A stretch of DNA of 64,000 bases from Maylandia zebra. Taxonomy: Eukaryota; Chordata; Actinopteri; Cichliformes; Cichlidae. The notes beneath the pieces were generated by a model. It ran no database searches. It was not told the origin of the DNA and worked only from the letters and a program-made list of their open reading frames with translations. Location: NCBI RefSeq assembly GCF_041146795.1, contig NC_135167.1:3797454-3861453 (forward strand), given 5' to 3'. The position numbers and the translations under genes are program-made. Shown piece by piece: positions 12,872 through 25,457 of the stretch (positions within the stretch are counted from its first letter, which is position 1; each line of letters begins with the position of its first letter).

Positions 12872-15519
12872 TGAAATTCCTGCACACCAAATCCTAAAAC
12901 ATGACTTTAGAAAGAGCTCTTTGTCAGCTAAGGAATGTTTTTGGAGAAGAGCACACATGAGAAAGAGTATGTACATTGTGTATGTACAGTATGTATGTGC
13001 CAACAGCTGTTTGGTGGTTTCTGTCCTCACTGCAGCTGAGGATGTTCACGTTCCTCTTTGTCAGTGCCCCCCACTTCACTCCTCCTCCTGCTGAAATCTG
13101 TCAGTCACACACAAATGTTTCCACCTCCGCTGTTGAAATTTGGTTAATTTGTGGTGGTCGTGTTTCTGGCAAAGCAGTGAAGCTTGGAATTCCTGACCCA
13201 CTTTCCACTGCCGCACATTCCCCAACATTCCCAAGCATTCCAGAAAGCCATGATTGATATCAGTCAACGATCAATCTGAAGCAGAGGACGGAGAGCTGGA
13301 TTCGCGCTGCATACCAAAGGTGTTTAGATGATACACGCTGAGCTGAAAAATCAATTCAGAAACTGTCCTCATGTAAAGAAAATCAGTTCTGATAATTCAC
13401 TCTCGCACAGCTAAAAGCACATCGGTCGTCTACACGGGTGGAAGATGGATCCGTGTATGTCACTTTTAGTGATTCTGGATCCACAGGAAGCCCTGCTTCA
13501 CGTGTTAAAGTTCATTTATAGTAGTCACAGTGTTGCTCTACACATCATAACCAACTCATTGTTAATGGGACTTTGAGCTGAATTGGTTTCTGATGCTTTT
13601 ATTTTGATAAGCTGAAAACCTCTTTTCTCCTGATTTCTCAGTAACAACATCTGTGGCGCCGGTATAGCTCGAGTCGAGCAGTAAGGACATTGCAGAGGTT
13701 CAGATCCACCCCGAGGCCAGTTACTGGATCCCTTCCTCCCCCTCTCTGTCACGCTCAGCTTTCCTGCCTTCTCTCCACCGTCTATTCTCAATTTAAAAAA
13801 TAAAAATAAAACGTATTTCATGAAATGATAACGATTGTTGTTTGAGTTCCAATAAGCCGGCTGAAGGCAACAAAGTGGTGCAAAAAAAAGTGCAGTTTGT
13901 TGAGCGGCCACTTTAGGCTGTTTCCAGTGAGTCAGTCCCCGTAGACTCCCATGTTAAAATGTCTGACTTTACAGCCTGGTAGAGGTAATTTACCAGTTCA
14001 TAATAGCTGCACAGCGTCATTTTAATATAATGCTCTCATGTAAATGTTATTAAAGCTTTGAGTTATATTGTGATGATTCTTTGACTGACAGCTGGACCAA
14101 CAAATAGCCAGTAGTTTGTTACTCAGCATTGATTATCAGGCATTTGTACAGTTTGTTTAGCGAGCTTCTCACCCAAATATTGAAACAACATGCTAAAGCT
14201 GACATTTCACAAAAAAAAGCCAAACACTAATGGTCCTGTTGTTTAGCCAGACCATTAGTTATTATATACAGTCAACAATGTAAACACATGTGAAGAAGAA
14301 ACACTGTGAAAGGTCAGATCAAACACACTGTAGATGTTTGCACTGTGAAGGGTGGAAATTAATGTAATGACATTTCCTTCATTTCTTCTTTTTTTAAGAC
14401 AAACAGTGAGAAGAAAAAAAGATTTATCACCGGCAGACGTCTCGCTAAAGCATGTCTTACACTCTTTTTTTCTATGACCTTTGACCTGACTCATAGAGGT
14501 CAATAGTAGAACACCTCAGGAGGTTTTCTGGTTTTACAACTGCACTATTACAGGAAACTTTATTGTTCCAGGCAATGGAGTCGCCACTGCCCAGGGTTTT
14601 GTCTGTAGGCATTTTCTTCTTTGTTTATTTCTTTATTGTGGCCACAGTGAAGATGATGACGGCTGATAACTGGCTGGTTTATGGCTTGACCCCAAGCACT
14701 GACTGCCAGGTGATTGCCTGCAGGACAGGTGATAGGTGAGAGAGCGCAGGATCATCATCCAGTCTGTCTGAAAGCCAGGAGGTTAACAAAATGAGTCACG
14801 CTGAGGCTGCAGACACAGAAAGAAAGTTCTCTTTATTTTAAAAGCAGCTTGAATGCTTTTCATTCCAGGACCCCCGGAAAACAAGATGGTACAGCTCAAG
14901 AATATTTTCAAATCCTAATGAATGTATTTCTCGGTCAAACTCTGCTTTCTTCACTCGGTCTAAAACAAGCTTCACCAAGCAGAGCAGCATGTTTTCTGAC
15001 ATTTAAAGTTCAGTTTCTTTCAGTGATTGCTGAGGCATTAATGAGGTTTGATAACGATGTGTCTCTGTGTCAGCACAGCAAGAGAAACATTGGGTTTATT
15101 TAAGTATAACCAACATTAGTTTCATTTTTTCATAGCCACAGAGATTTCTCAAACCATTAACTAAATACCAAAGTGTCTGTCTCAGTGTAACATAATTTTA
15201 AGTAGACACTGATGCATCGCCTTGTCAACATGTTGGTTTTCCCGGGCATTAGAACGCAGAGAAACACGATACTGGGATCTTCTTCTGCTCTTCTTTTGTT
15301 ATACTGCTCAGATCCACTTTTCAATTGGCTCTGACTGAGAAGCGGAGCACACTGAACGCTTGTCCTGACCGTTACTGATGATTTTTATGCAAAATAAGGT
15401 CATAATTTAGCAAAAGAAATTTAAGTGGCATTAAATAAGACATAAAACTAGTGACTGAGACCATAAACTCAGCAGGGCAGTGTTTCCTGAGGTCATAAAT
15501 TAAACCAACGCAGGGTCAT
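12872..15519. other. intergenic, no gene seen apart from the SINE at 13655
   Basis: Overlapping short frames at 12976-13267 and 13525-13911 lack domains; the latter covers the SINE. Nothing else recognised. Confidence 0.55.
13655..13812 (+). repeat. tRNA-derived SINE, second type, degenerate
   Basis: GGCGCCGGTATAGCTC with GAGCAG (A-box-like), then GGTTCAGATCC (B-box-like), followed by a C/T-rich stretch (CCTCCCCCTCTCTGTCA) and an A-rich tail. This order matches a common teleost SINE. The boxes are degenerate. Confidence 0.55.
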
Positions 15520-17336
15520 TTTCTCATAAACTTTTGATAACGGGACCTCGTTTTGCATTCAGAGCTCCTGTGTTCACTGAGATATTCAACATCTCTTTAT
15601 CTCAGTCGGTGATCCCCACATGCTTCAAAGAGTCCATCATTGTTCCTGTCCCGAAGAAACCCCACCCTGCTTCTCTCAATGACTATCGCCCTGTAGCCCT
15701 CACCTCAGTAGTGATGAAGTGCTTTGAACGCCTGGTCAGAGACTTCATCATTTCTTCACTACCAGACACACTGGACCCACTACAGTTCGCTTACCGTCCA
15801 AATTGTTCCACAGACGATGCCATCTCTCATCTCCTCCACAGATCACTCACTCACTTGGACACTAGAAGGGGGAATTATGTTAAAATGCTCTTCATAGACT
15901 ACAGCTCTGCATTTAATACCATAATTCCCTCCACACTCACCACCAAGCTGGAGCATCTGGGACTCAGCTCATCTATGTGTCAGTGGATCTCCAACTTCCT
16001 AACTGGCAGACCACAGGCAGTAAGGATGGGCGGACATGTCTCAGCCTCCACCACTCTCAGCACTGGAGCCCCCCAGGGGTGTGTTCTGAGCCCCCTGCTG
16101 TACTCTTTGTACACATATGACTGCGTGGCCACTACCAGCTCCACCACCATCATCAAGTTTGCTGACGACACCGTCGTGGTGGGCCTGATCTCTGATAACA
16201 ACGAGACAGCCTACCTGAAGGAGATTAGGAATCTGGAGAACTGGTGCCAGAGGAACAACCTCCTTCTAAACGTCAGTAAGACAAAGGAGCTGATAGTGGA
16301 CTTCAGCACTAAGCAGGAGAGGAACTACCAGACCCCCGTCATCAACGAGTGCCCAGTGGAGAGAGTGGACAGCTTCAAATACCTCGGAGTTCACATCACG
16401 CAGGACCTGTCATGGTCCTGTCACATCAACACCGTGGTGAAAAAGGCCCGTCAGCGTCTCTACCACCTCAGACGCTTGAGAGACTTCCAACTGCCCTCCA
16501 AGGTGCTCAGGAACTTTTACTCGTGCACCATAGAGAGCATCCTGATGGGAAACATCTTAACCTGGTTCGGGAACAGCACCATGCAGGACAGACGAGCTCT
16601 ACAGAGGGTTGTGCGGTCAGCTGAGCGCACCATCCGCTCCGAGCTCCCTGACCTGCACTCAATCTACAGCAGGCGGTGCTGGACCAAGGCCAGGAAGATG
16701 GTGAAGGACCTCAGCCATCCCAACAACAGACTGTTCTCTCTGCTGAGGTCAGGAAAGCGATTCCGCTCCCTGAAGACCAACACAGAGAGACTGAGGAGGA
16801 GCTTCTTCCCGCAGGCGATACGGTCTCTCAATCACACCACCACACAGTACTGACCCACACATATGGTTCTTACACACACACTGGACTTTCTGGACTTTGG
16901 TTTTGCACAACACTGGTCACTATATTCTTCATTTCCAGTTAATACTTGTACAGCTGCTGTTATTGTGTATATATTTATTTATATTTAGATTTCTTCATAC
17001 ATTCTTATATAGTTCTATATTGTGTATTGTGTATTTTGTTGTACAGTTATTTTATTTTCAACTTTAATTTATATATTTTATCTTATTCTTCCCAGTTAAA
17101 TTTACCCTTCATTCTAATTTGTGTTGTACAGTTATTTCATTTTTAACCTTAATTTATATTTTATTCCTTCCTAGTTAAATTTACCCTTTTTAATTTTTCA
17201 TATTTATTTCCTATCTTATTCATAGCCTTTCTTTTTTTGTTTTCTTTAGGTCACGAGCAGTTGTCCAAGCATTTCACTACATATCGTACTGTGTATGACT
17301 GTGTACGTGACAAATAAAATTTGAATTTGAATTTGA
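15520..17336 (+). mobile_element. 5'-truncated LINE (L2/CR1/Rex1-like), full 3' end
   Basis: Holds an open reverse transcriptase frame, then a T/A-rich 3'UTR from 16854 and a tail of GAATTT repeats after AATAAAATTT ending near 17336, as in Jockey-superfamily LINEs with short tandem tails. No endonuclease domain is present, so the 5' half was lost, the usual result of incomplete reverse transcription. Confidence 0.88.
15534..16853 (+). CDS. LINE reverse transcriptase, N-terminally truncated (439 codons)
   Basis: RNA-directed DNA polymerase domain: fingers motif [20 protein letters not shown] (about residues 49-68), palm FIDYSSAFN (120-128), [17 protein letters not shown] (178-194), catalytic FADD (209-212), [10 protein letters not shown] near 255, then the C-terminal thumb region to the stop. 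The frame has no internal stop, so insertion is probably fairly recent. The first Met is not the natural start; the ORF 2 protein would begin about 500 codons upstream with an endonuclease that is absent here. Confidence 0.85.
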   Translation: MITGPRFAFRAPVFTEIFNISLSQSVIPTCFKESIIVPVPKKPHPASLNDYRPVALTSVVMKCFERLVRDFIISSLPDTLDPLQFAYRPNCSTDDAISHLLHRSLTHLDTRRGNYVKMLFIDYSSAFNTIIPSTLTTKLEHLGLSSSMCQWISNFLTGRPQAVRMGGHVSASTTLSTGAPQGCVLSPLLYSLYTYDCVATTSSTTIIKFADDTVVVGLISDNNETAYLKEIRNLENWCQRNNLLLNVSKTKELIVDFSTKQERNYQTPVINECPVERVDSFKYLGVHITQDLSWSCHINTVVKKARQRLYHLRRLRDFQLPSKVLRNFYSCTIESILMGNILTWFGNSTMQDRRALQRVVRSAERTIRSELPDLHSIYSRRCWTKARKMVKDLSHPNNRLFSLLRSGKRFRSLKTNTERLRRSFFPQAIRSLNHTTTQY

Positions 17337-18242
17337 GTACTCGCCCCCTGCTGGCCACAACATAGAATGCAGGATTAAGGCACTTTTCGTGTCGTATACA
17401 AAGTGAATTGACAGATGATTGTATGAGCAGCTTTCTGAAAGTATTAAAGGGCTTATCTGGAAATAATTTCACTGCCTAACTGTTTCACTGTCTTCCCTCA
17501 ACTTGGACTCACAAGTATCTGCTGGGTCCTCACAAACACAGCAAACAGTCAAGAAACAGCGACTACACTTTTCCAGCTTTGAGACTCTCGAAGTGAGTTT
17601 TGAAAAAATGAAGCTGACATGGTGCTGCCTTCAGGGTCAGGTGTTTACAGAAACTTCAAGAATGTTAACAGTGCTCTCATCCATTTCCAATTTTATTCTC
17701 TTTGAAGACAAACACACTTAGTCCATCTTATGCAAACAGCTGTAAACGCTTGTATTTACTGCCACAGTGCCCTACAGCAACACATTCAGCCTGCTGACAG
17801 CTAAATGAGGAGCTGAAATGTAAAGTGCACATTTCAGATGCCGAGTTGTCCTTGTGGCGTTAAGGTGCTGGTTTGATTCCCGTGCAGGTTGAGGAGCAGC
17901 ACGCTGGGCTGTTCAGTCTGCAGATGAACTTCAGCTTGAGTTTTATTTGTGCATCCATTGAATAAACAAATATATCAGAGTTTAGATCTGTGCAAGAGAG
18001 AAAGGGGAAGAGGTCTGCAGTGGCCGTGGTGGTTGGCACTGCTTTGTTGCTCTTATATTGTGGCTTTTTTTTAAATTTAATTAAAAATTTTTGGTGTGGT
18101 TGCTTTGTTGTTGGTCTGCTAGTTATTGTGGTCTTTGGTCTCTTTGCTTTTAAGTGTTTTGTTTCTTCAGTTGAGAAACCAACAGGCGCTGACACCTATC
18201 CTGCAAAACAGTGACTGTGTTTCTCACCTAAAACACACGATC

Positions 18243-18307
<65 letters not shown>

Positions 18308-19340
18308 ACGTGTTCTTGTTTAGTTTTCCATTCTGTGGTTTGTCAAGTTTTTTTCTGTTTTCCATCTCTGCTCACATCTGCTGCATACCAACACAAACAC
18401 ACCTCTCTGTTCTCCGTTCAGTTACAAAGAAGCTGCGAAACCAATCGCATTAAAGACTGTTAAAGCAGGTCCAGCGGATCTGGATGTTGTCCGGCTGTGT
18501 TCTGACTGAAGGTGGAGTTAAGTGGAAAACAAAGTAAAAGCTCAGAATAGATGCTAAGAGCAGGTCTATTAACTGCAGCTCTAATCATACATCACACTAA
18601 ATATATAAATAAATGCAGAGCTTCTGCCAGGAAGATGGGATGACAGATTTGGTACAATTTAATGTTGCCCTTAATTCATGCTGTGCTATTCTCACACTAT
18701 AACTCTATTTGCTATTTGTGTGGTGCCACAGAGAGAACAGTGGAGCTGCTTATGTGCAAGTCTGAGGGCAGTTTCCTCCTACTTTTATCACGAAAAACAA
18801 GTAATTACATATAGTAGCGTGAGAGGAATGAATTACTGGGGGTCCAGTACAATAACTGGTTATTTGTCCTGCTCCATTTAATTCATTTCAGGTACTGGGT
18901 AACTGGAAGATACCCAAAGAAAGCTATGGTATTGACCTGGAAAACAATTGCTCAGAGCATCCTGTGAATCCCATTTAAGCTTACGGACATACAACAATAA
19001 GAATAATTAGCCCACCTTAATTAGTGGACAGACATAAGTTGAACAGGTAAAAAAAGTCACATTTACATGTTTTATTTTTTACGTTTGTTAAAGTACATTT
19101 AACTTATGCCAAACCTTCTGCAGATGTTGATGTTGTTTGCACCTACAATGGAGCTGAAGCCGGAACTGCTGATCAGAACATTTCAATGAAAAACTTAAAC
19201 GCAAACAACAATAAACCTCATTTCATTGACAGTTAGACTTACTTCCCACTAATTATCTGGAACCTGTGTGTTGTACCTGTATAGTTTATGGAACCAGTTT
19301 GCAATGGAAACCAGTGTGGACCCAGCTTCTCAGCTAAGGA
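17337..19340. other. intergenic, no gene seen
   Basis: Contains the GT array at 18246 and a lone B-box-like GGTTTGATTCC near 17870, otherwise non-coding. Confidence 0.6.
18246..18305 (+). repeat. GT microsatellite (about 30 units)
   Basis: Uninterrupted GT dinucleotides; the Cys-Val frames over it are artefacts. Confidence 0.98.
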
Positions 19341-19412
19341 CAGCTGGCATAGGCTCCAATCGTACCAAAGCCCCGATGATCAGAGGAAGATGGATGATTG
19401 AATGGATGGCAC
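19341..19412 (+). repeat. retroposon 3' tail fragment
   Basis: CAGCTGGCATAGGCTCCAAT followed by GAGGAAGATGGATGATTGAATGGATGG matches the 3' end of a fish retroposon whose tail is GGATGG repeats. Confidence 0.5.
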
Positions 19413-19461
19413 CACAAACTCTCTCTGAGCAGCACATCAGTTTCACCCTCTGTATTGGCAC

Positions 19462-20422
19462 CAGAGATGGGCAGTAACGCGTAATCCGATTACTTTTTTC
19501 AGGTAACGAGTAAAGTAAGGGATTACTATTGCAAAAAGGTAATCAGATTACCGTTACTTTCCCGAAAGCAGGTTGCGTTACTGCGTTACTAAAACCGTGA
19601 TTCTTTTGTGAATGTCTCATGACAGTGACAGAAGCGAGTGCGACGTTCGTGACAACAGCTGTGTGCAGATCAACAATGGATCATATATCGAGTGCAGGAG
19701 AGAGTGTGAGCGTGCAGCGTTTAAAACGTGGAAGTACTGACCTTACTTTGAGTTTGATTCCGTAAAAAGTGACAAAAACATTAGTGTCCGCTGCTCACTG
19801 TGTGGGAAGAAAACTTCTCTTTACAAAGAAAAAACCCCTAAACTTCCGAGCAAGCACCGAGTGCGCTACCACGTAATGGGAAACTCACAGAGAAACTCGT
19901 GGATTCTTCCACTGACCGCTGCGGCACACCTGCACCAGGGTAAACAGGTGAAAATAGAGCAACAGAACCGCTGAGTCTTTGACTTTATTTTCTGCTGTGT
20001 TTTACTTGCATCTATTTGAAAGACTGAGTGTAAACACAAAAAAATATTTCATTTTATGTGCTGGAATGTGCAGAAAATAGGTTTAAATGTTAAACAAATT
20101 TCTTCCAGTCAGAATGTTGCATATAATGTCATTTTTGCTTGATGCATAAAGTTAAAAGATTAAAACTAATAAAACAAATTTTAAAAAGAGACTTTTATCA
20201 TTTGATTACATTTTATATGATGGATTAGGTAGAAAGTAGAATTGGGCTGAAAGATCTATCGCTTTATCACCTATTCAGGTTGTAAATCATGTTTTTAAAA
20301 AGTAACTAAGTAACTAATTACTTTTGAAAATAAGTAATCAGTAAAGTAATGGGATTACTTTTTGGGGAAGTAATCAGTAATTAGTTACTGATTACTTTTT
20401 TCAAGTAACTTGACCAACACTG
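19462..20422. mobile_element. hAT-family DNA transposon, deleted (961 bp)
   Basis: Starts CAGAGATGGGCAGTAACGCG and ends CTTGACCAACACTG, the paired termini of a well known fish hAT group, with GTAATC-rich subterminal sequence. A perfect 8-bp direct repeat ATTGGCAC flanks it (19454-19461 and 20423-20430), the diagnostic hAT target duplication. Only a first-exon relic of the transposase remains inside. Confidence 0.92.
19676..19880 (+). pseudogene. hAT transposase BED-finger relic
   Basis: From 19720 the translation reads FKTWKY, a stop (19738-19740), then PYFEFDSVKSDKNISVRCSL and CGKK, the DNA-binding BED zinc finger with its Cys-x-x-Cys. The following His pair is not clear. A Met codon at 19676 is in another frame, so there is at least one frameshift plus the stop. 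Confidence 0.75.
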
Positions 20423-20430
20423 ATTGGCAC

Positions 20431-23400
20431 TGTGTTAAACTGCATCATTTGTATTAAATGAGAACTTTAATAAAGCTAACGAGACTTAGCCAATAAACCG
20501 GGACACCGCCTTCTTGTCCACATATGGTCACTTCTGTCTCCAAGAAACAAAAGTTGTTGACCAGAGTGCTAGCATAGAGGCTACAAAGTGCTAGCACAGA
20601 GGCTACAAAATACAGAGTTGGTGACATCATGGTGGCTCTGTCTGCTCAGGTGTCTCACAGCTAGCTCAGTATGAACAGAGCTGGTCATCCAAGCATAAGA
20701 TCAGGAGTTTCTGGGTGTACTTTTTTTCTTGGCATTCTTACTCTATAATATAAAATGATTCCTGAACATAAACTTTGCCTTGCTGGAAAGCCCTACAACA
20801 TCCAGGTAACATTGCACAACTTTCACTTATATTTTATATTTCAAGACTAAAAGTTGAGGAAAGTTAGCAAGCACTTCTCTGATTAGTCACCATCTGGGTT
20901 TCCTGTATGGTTGTAGTGTCTTCTTAATAATAAGAAGAAGAAGATGAGGAAGAATCTTAGTGCTTTTGTCCAGAGACAACTCCAAATGTTCAGGAGAGAT
21001 GGAGGTCTTAATGGTTGAGCATTTTAAAGGTCAGCTGGGACTTTCCTGTTAAAACCACTTACAGTCTGATTGTACATGCTCAGATCAGTTAAACAGCTAA
21101 AGAGGTAAATTAACTTTTATTTGGTTTCCTTCACATAGTGAACATTTAAAGGAAATAAAGAACAAACCAGGGACATTATTAACTTTTATGAGCTACTCGA
21201 TTATTCAAAAGGAAAAGCTTTCAGATTGGCTCTTGTCTGGCTGGTAATGCGGTTTTCTGTTTCTGTGTCTCACCTGAGGCTTTCGCCCAGGAATGTGTCT
21301 CTGTGTTTAATACAAAACTCCATTTAAAAAGAGACTCATAAAACTGAAAACAGTGGTTAGTGTGAGTGATGGAGTCTGGGTGGTCCGCCTCTCCACCCGG
21401 AGAGGGTAGAGCCTGAGGAAGAGGGGGGTCACCACATGATTTATGAGATCTGATAAAGTGTTTTCCATTGTAGAGTCCTGTTTTAGCTCTCTCTCTCTGT
21501 TGTTCCTATTAGGGAAAACAGTCTGTATCACAGTTTGGGCAGGTGGTGGCTCGTCGGCGTTCAGCTAAACAGATATTTTTCCGTATGCTTACCGTCAGTA
21601 TTCCTGCGTTGGTCAGTGCTGCCGCTGGTTTTACAGTCAGATGGAGACGTGTGAATTTGCTGTCTGATCTGAAAACTCAGTGTGAGGTTAGAAAGCAGTG
21701 AGCTTACAAACTCTGCTTCGGGCTACATTAGCTACTACCAGCACACACCCCAGTCTAACAGCCGACTATCGCTGGTGCATCATGGGTACTGTAGGCTCCT
21801 GCAAAAAGAACAGTTCTGCTGCATCTGTTGTCATCGTTTCTGTTTGATGATCATTGTTTTTGACACTTCACGTGAGTCTCTAAAGATGTCAGTGTGGTGA
21901 TGTTATGTCTTTGTGTCTTTGATATTTACTGCATGACCTCAGACTGTGGACTAAAGATAAAAACTGCAAAGTGCCTCAAACGTGCATTCTTTTTAATGGC
22001 CAGCAGGGGGCAACTTCTCTCATTGCAAAAACACGACCTTGGGCTGTATATGTATGTCTATGAGAAAAACAACCTACAGCTCCCACCGCCCTGTGCCTGC
22101 AGTAAACATTTCCCTAATGAGTTAATCGATTCAAACAATAGTTTTATGTCATTTTTAGTACAGCGTGATGCTTACTTAGCCAATGAGGGCCTCATTTAGA
22201 ATAATACAGACAGTTAAGCAGGTTATAATTTTGGGTGTGGCTGCTGTGTGAGGGAGCAGTCGTTACTTTGAGAATGTGGGTGCCCTCAGTTTCTCAGATG
22301 CACTCATCGCTGATGAAGAGTAGATCTGAGCAGGCTGAATGAGGAAAAAAGAAACAGAAAAGGATCTCGGCAGAGCTCAGTATCTTACTTTGTTTTTACA
22401 TTGTTCTGCCCAACTCTTAAATACCCAGCAAAACCAAAATGTTGACAAGGCCATGCATCAGTGTTGACTTAACATGCTGTAAGATTCAAGCTTTTAGTGA
22501 TTGTTTAAGAAATTCAAAACTCTGTGGCTATGAAAAAAAATGAAACTAATGGTGGTTATACTTGAATAAACGCAGTCTTGTTCTCAGCCTGTGTGTCTTT
22601 ACCAAACTCGATGTCAGCGTACAGTCACTCTATTTGGGGAGATTTATTTTAGATGAACTGAGGAAAATGATTTTCAGCTCACTTCATGTAAAATCAGCTC
22701 ACTGGGGATCTGGCAGGTCACAGACGTCAAGCTCCTGTTTGAAATAAAGTTGCTTTTGTAGAGACTTTTCTTTGTTGTCTCTGCTGCTTTACCCGTGCAA
22801 ACTTTGTTCTCATGAGCTCATGAGCTCGATCACCAGTTTCAGGTCGTCTGGAATGAAACAGGAAGTTTATTTTGTAAATTATGTTCATTGTTGGAGCCAG
22901 AAAGGATGCTCAGAGAAGGTGTGTTCATCTAATAACTTGTTAATCATAAACCATTAGCAAGGAGAGTGCAGTGTGACACCTGGTATATATGCTGACCCTT
23001 GTCACCTTCATGCTGTATGATCATCTTTGTTTTGCTGTTATTTATATAAAGATCTCTACAGGAAGCTCGGAGTTTGTCAGATTATACAGAGATGCTGCAA
23101 AAGTTTCTAAAGACTTTCTGGAAAAAAAGCTGTGAGATAGCTTTGCTTCCTGTTTTGACATCTTCTACACATGTACCAGCGCAGCAGCGAGGTTGGTCCA
23201 TCTCAAGGACCAGGACAAATGTTGACGAAGTGATGTCACAGCTGGCACGCGACACATAAACAAGCGATGGCTTGGTTTCACAGACGCAACGCTCAAGTCT
23301 GGATTATACTTGGTTACGAACACGGACAACTGAAGGACGGGCCCATGTGTAGCTGGTGCATTGTAATGTAAATTCATATAGTGTGCTTGCAAACCAACTA

Positions 23401-24726
23401 AACTGTAATAAAAGAAAAATGTTTTAAAAAAAGGAAACGGTTTTTGGTTTAGTCCATGTTCATTTGTCAACAGAACCAGCATGAGACAGCTGTGGTACAC
23501 ATGTTTACTCTGAATGTCGACATGACTGTGAGTCAGCTGCCTGCGCAAACTGCTGTGACTGTGTTGTAATACCACTTCTGAAACCCCTTTCCCTGAAAAA
23601 TACCCCCATATAATAAAAATAAGAAGAAAAAGAGAAAAACTCCTACAGAAACGAAACACGTGTAAACAACAAGTGTAAGGAGTAAAGCCATTCTGCAAAC
23701 AAAGGAAACTCAACTCAACTAAAATTTAAAAAACCAAACAAACCTTATGATAAATGACAAAATTATAAGACGTTAGATGACCACACTGGGGTCTACTGAA
23801 GGGCAGGATGTGTGGAAAAACAGTACAACAATGGTCCAAACAACACTGATATAAAGGGTTATCGCGTAGTGAAAGTTAGTGGCATGTTTGTCTATTTTGA
23901 GGAGAGCAGATGTAAAACATCCTTTAACCTCAGGAAGTCTGCAGGATGTTTTCTGCTCCGAGTGTCATCAAACGCTCATTAACGTCTTCGGTGTCACGTT
24001 ACAGGATGCAACTTTTTAACATTTTAAAACACGTTTCTGTTCCTCTGCCTCATCACATAAATGAATGAATCGCAGACACATATGCAGGTGTGCACGAGGA
24101 CCATCGTAAGGCTCGGTATTCAATCCAGAAAATCAAACATTTACTCGGAACACTAATTTGCTCCTAAAATAAATAAACCTGAATGAGAACACATGAACTT
24201 AATCCTAAAATAAGAAGTATTTGGACACTTTGGATTGTTGAACTTTACAGATGTGAAGAACAGCTGTGATTACTCTGCAGGCTCCCCTGCAGAAACTTAG
24301 GAATCGCTGACTTTATCCACTGAAATGTGACCAAAAACCTGTCAGAATAAAGCATCAGCCAGTGAACCACATCTCAAAAAGTGGCCCCACATCCACAAGT
24401 CGCCTCATTACCAGCTAACTGCACTTTACATTTACCAAGTAAAAACAGACTTTTTACATTCTGTAGTGACTGTGACGCCTTCAGGAAGTCTCACTAATCC
24501 GAAACCAGCTGAGACAAACTGCAGTGACTTGACTGTCAGCTGAGATTAAACTCTTAGATGTTCTTTAAGAGCTTCAAAGGATCCACTGCAGATCAAAATA
24601 ACATTCAAACAAGCAAACAAGTGTTCGGAATAATAACTCATTAAACTGACAACAAAATCCGGAAAGAAAGAATCAGATTCAGCTGATTTACATTAACTTT
24701 ATACGTGTGTGAGAGAGAGAGTGCTT

Positions 24727-24729
<3 letters not shown>
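20431..24729. other. intergenic upstream of emilin1
   Basis: No coding exon or named repeat recognised. The - strand frame 23713-23165 (182 codons) shows no domain or conserved motif and is AT-rich, so it was not called. Confidence 0.55.

Positions 24730-24793
<64 letters not shown>
24730..24793 (+). repeat. CA microsatellite upstream of emilin1
   Basis: About 32 CA units, roughly 530 bases before the start codon of emilin1, preceded by a short GA run. Length changes might affect promoter behaviour (inference). Confidence 0.98.
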
Positions 24794-24794
<1 letters not shown>

Positions 24795-24839
24795 GAAAGG
24801 AAAAACGGGGCAGAGAAGTTTAAAAAGCGCAGTCTGGTC

Positions 24840-25320
24840 CTTTAAAGCCTCTCTGAGGCTCCGTGCGGTTTCACGTTTTCATCACTGATCCCAGTCCTGG
24901 TTCAGGTGTGGGTGCGGGTCTGGTTTCTCCTCCGGCAGGGGCGGAGACAGTTCGGTGGGGCGGTGTGATGAAGAGGAGGAGCAGCTGGTCTCGGTTCAGT
25001 CTGTCGCAACGTTTTCTTCTCTTTGTTTCTCAAGTAAAGTTCTGATGGGCCAGCCGGGACCGCGCCGAGCCGGATTAAAGTGGCATTAAAGGCGGATTAA
25101 AGGCTGGGAGCAGCGGGACCCGCAGCGGGTCAGGGGGGACTGGACTCGGCTTCAGGTCTGATCGGATCCGGACCATGGGTCGGTGGGACTGACGGACTTC
25201 TGAGGAAACTTTTTTTGTGGCGTTTCCATGGAGATGGGAGTCTTCCCTTCCAGCTGAGGAAGCTGATTAGACTCCGATAAGGTATCGATACTCTGTATTG
25301 ATCGCGTATTGATCGGAGGG
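24840..25320 (+). promoter_or_regulatory. emilin1: emilin1 promoter/5'UTR region
   Basis: GC- and CpG-richer than the flanks, with a GC-box-like GGGGCGGAG near 24940, a run of CG-containing words at 25040-25130, and then exon 1. A long CA array ends at 24793, just upstream. No TATA box or initiator could be assigned, so the transcription start is unknown. Confidence 0.5.
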
Positions 25321-25457
25321 ATGGCCGCGCTCCCGCTACTGTTGCTGCTCGTGCTTTGGACCTGCGGACACGCCAAAGGCGCGTTCCCGCTGCGACAGTC
25401 CTACAACCTGTACACCAATGGACACGCGCACGGAGCCCGCGCTGCCAGCAGGCACAG
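25321..25457 (+). CDS. emilin1: emilin1 exon 1: signal peptide and N-terminus
   Basis: The ATG at 25321 starts a typical signal peptide: a Leu-rich hydrophobic core, then a likely cleavage after Cys-Gly-His-Ala near residue 18. The exon ends in Ser-Arg-His-Arg, as mammalian EMILIN1 does just before its EMI domain, and the donor is CAG|GTAAG. Phase at the end is two bases of a codon, matched exactly by exon 2. The start context has G at -3 and G at +4. Confidence 0.93.

Noticed and set aside
17855..17890. tRNA-like B box GGTTTGATTCC
   Set aside because: No A box at the right distance and no cloverleaf; at most a SINE scrap.
23165..23713. 182-codon - strand frame upstream of emilin1
   Set aside because: No recognisable motif, no splice or start context, AT-rich; long by chance.
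25152..25376. - strand 74-codon frame over emilin1 exon 1
   Set aside because: Antisense shadow; the + strand has a signal peptide and correct splice phase.
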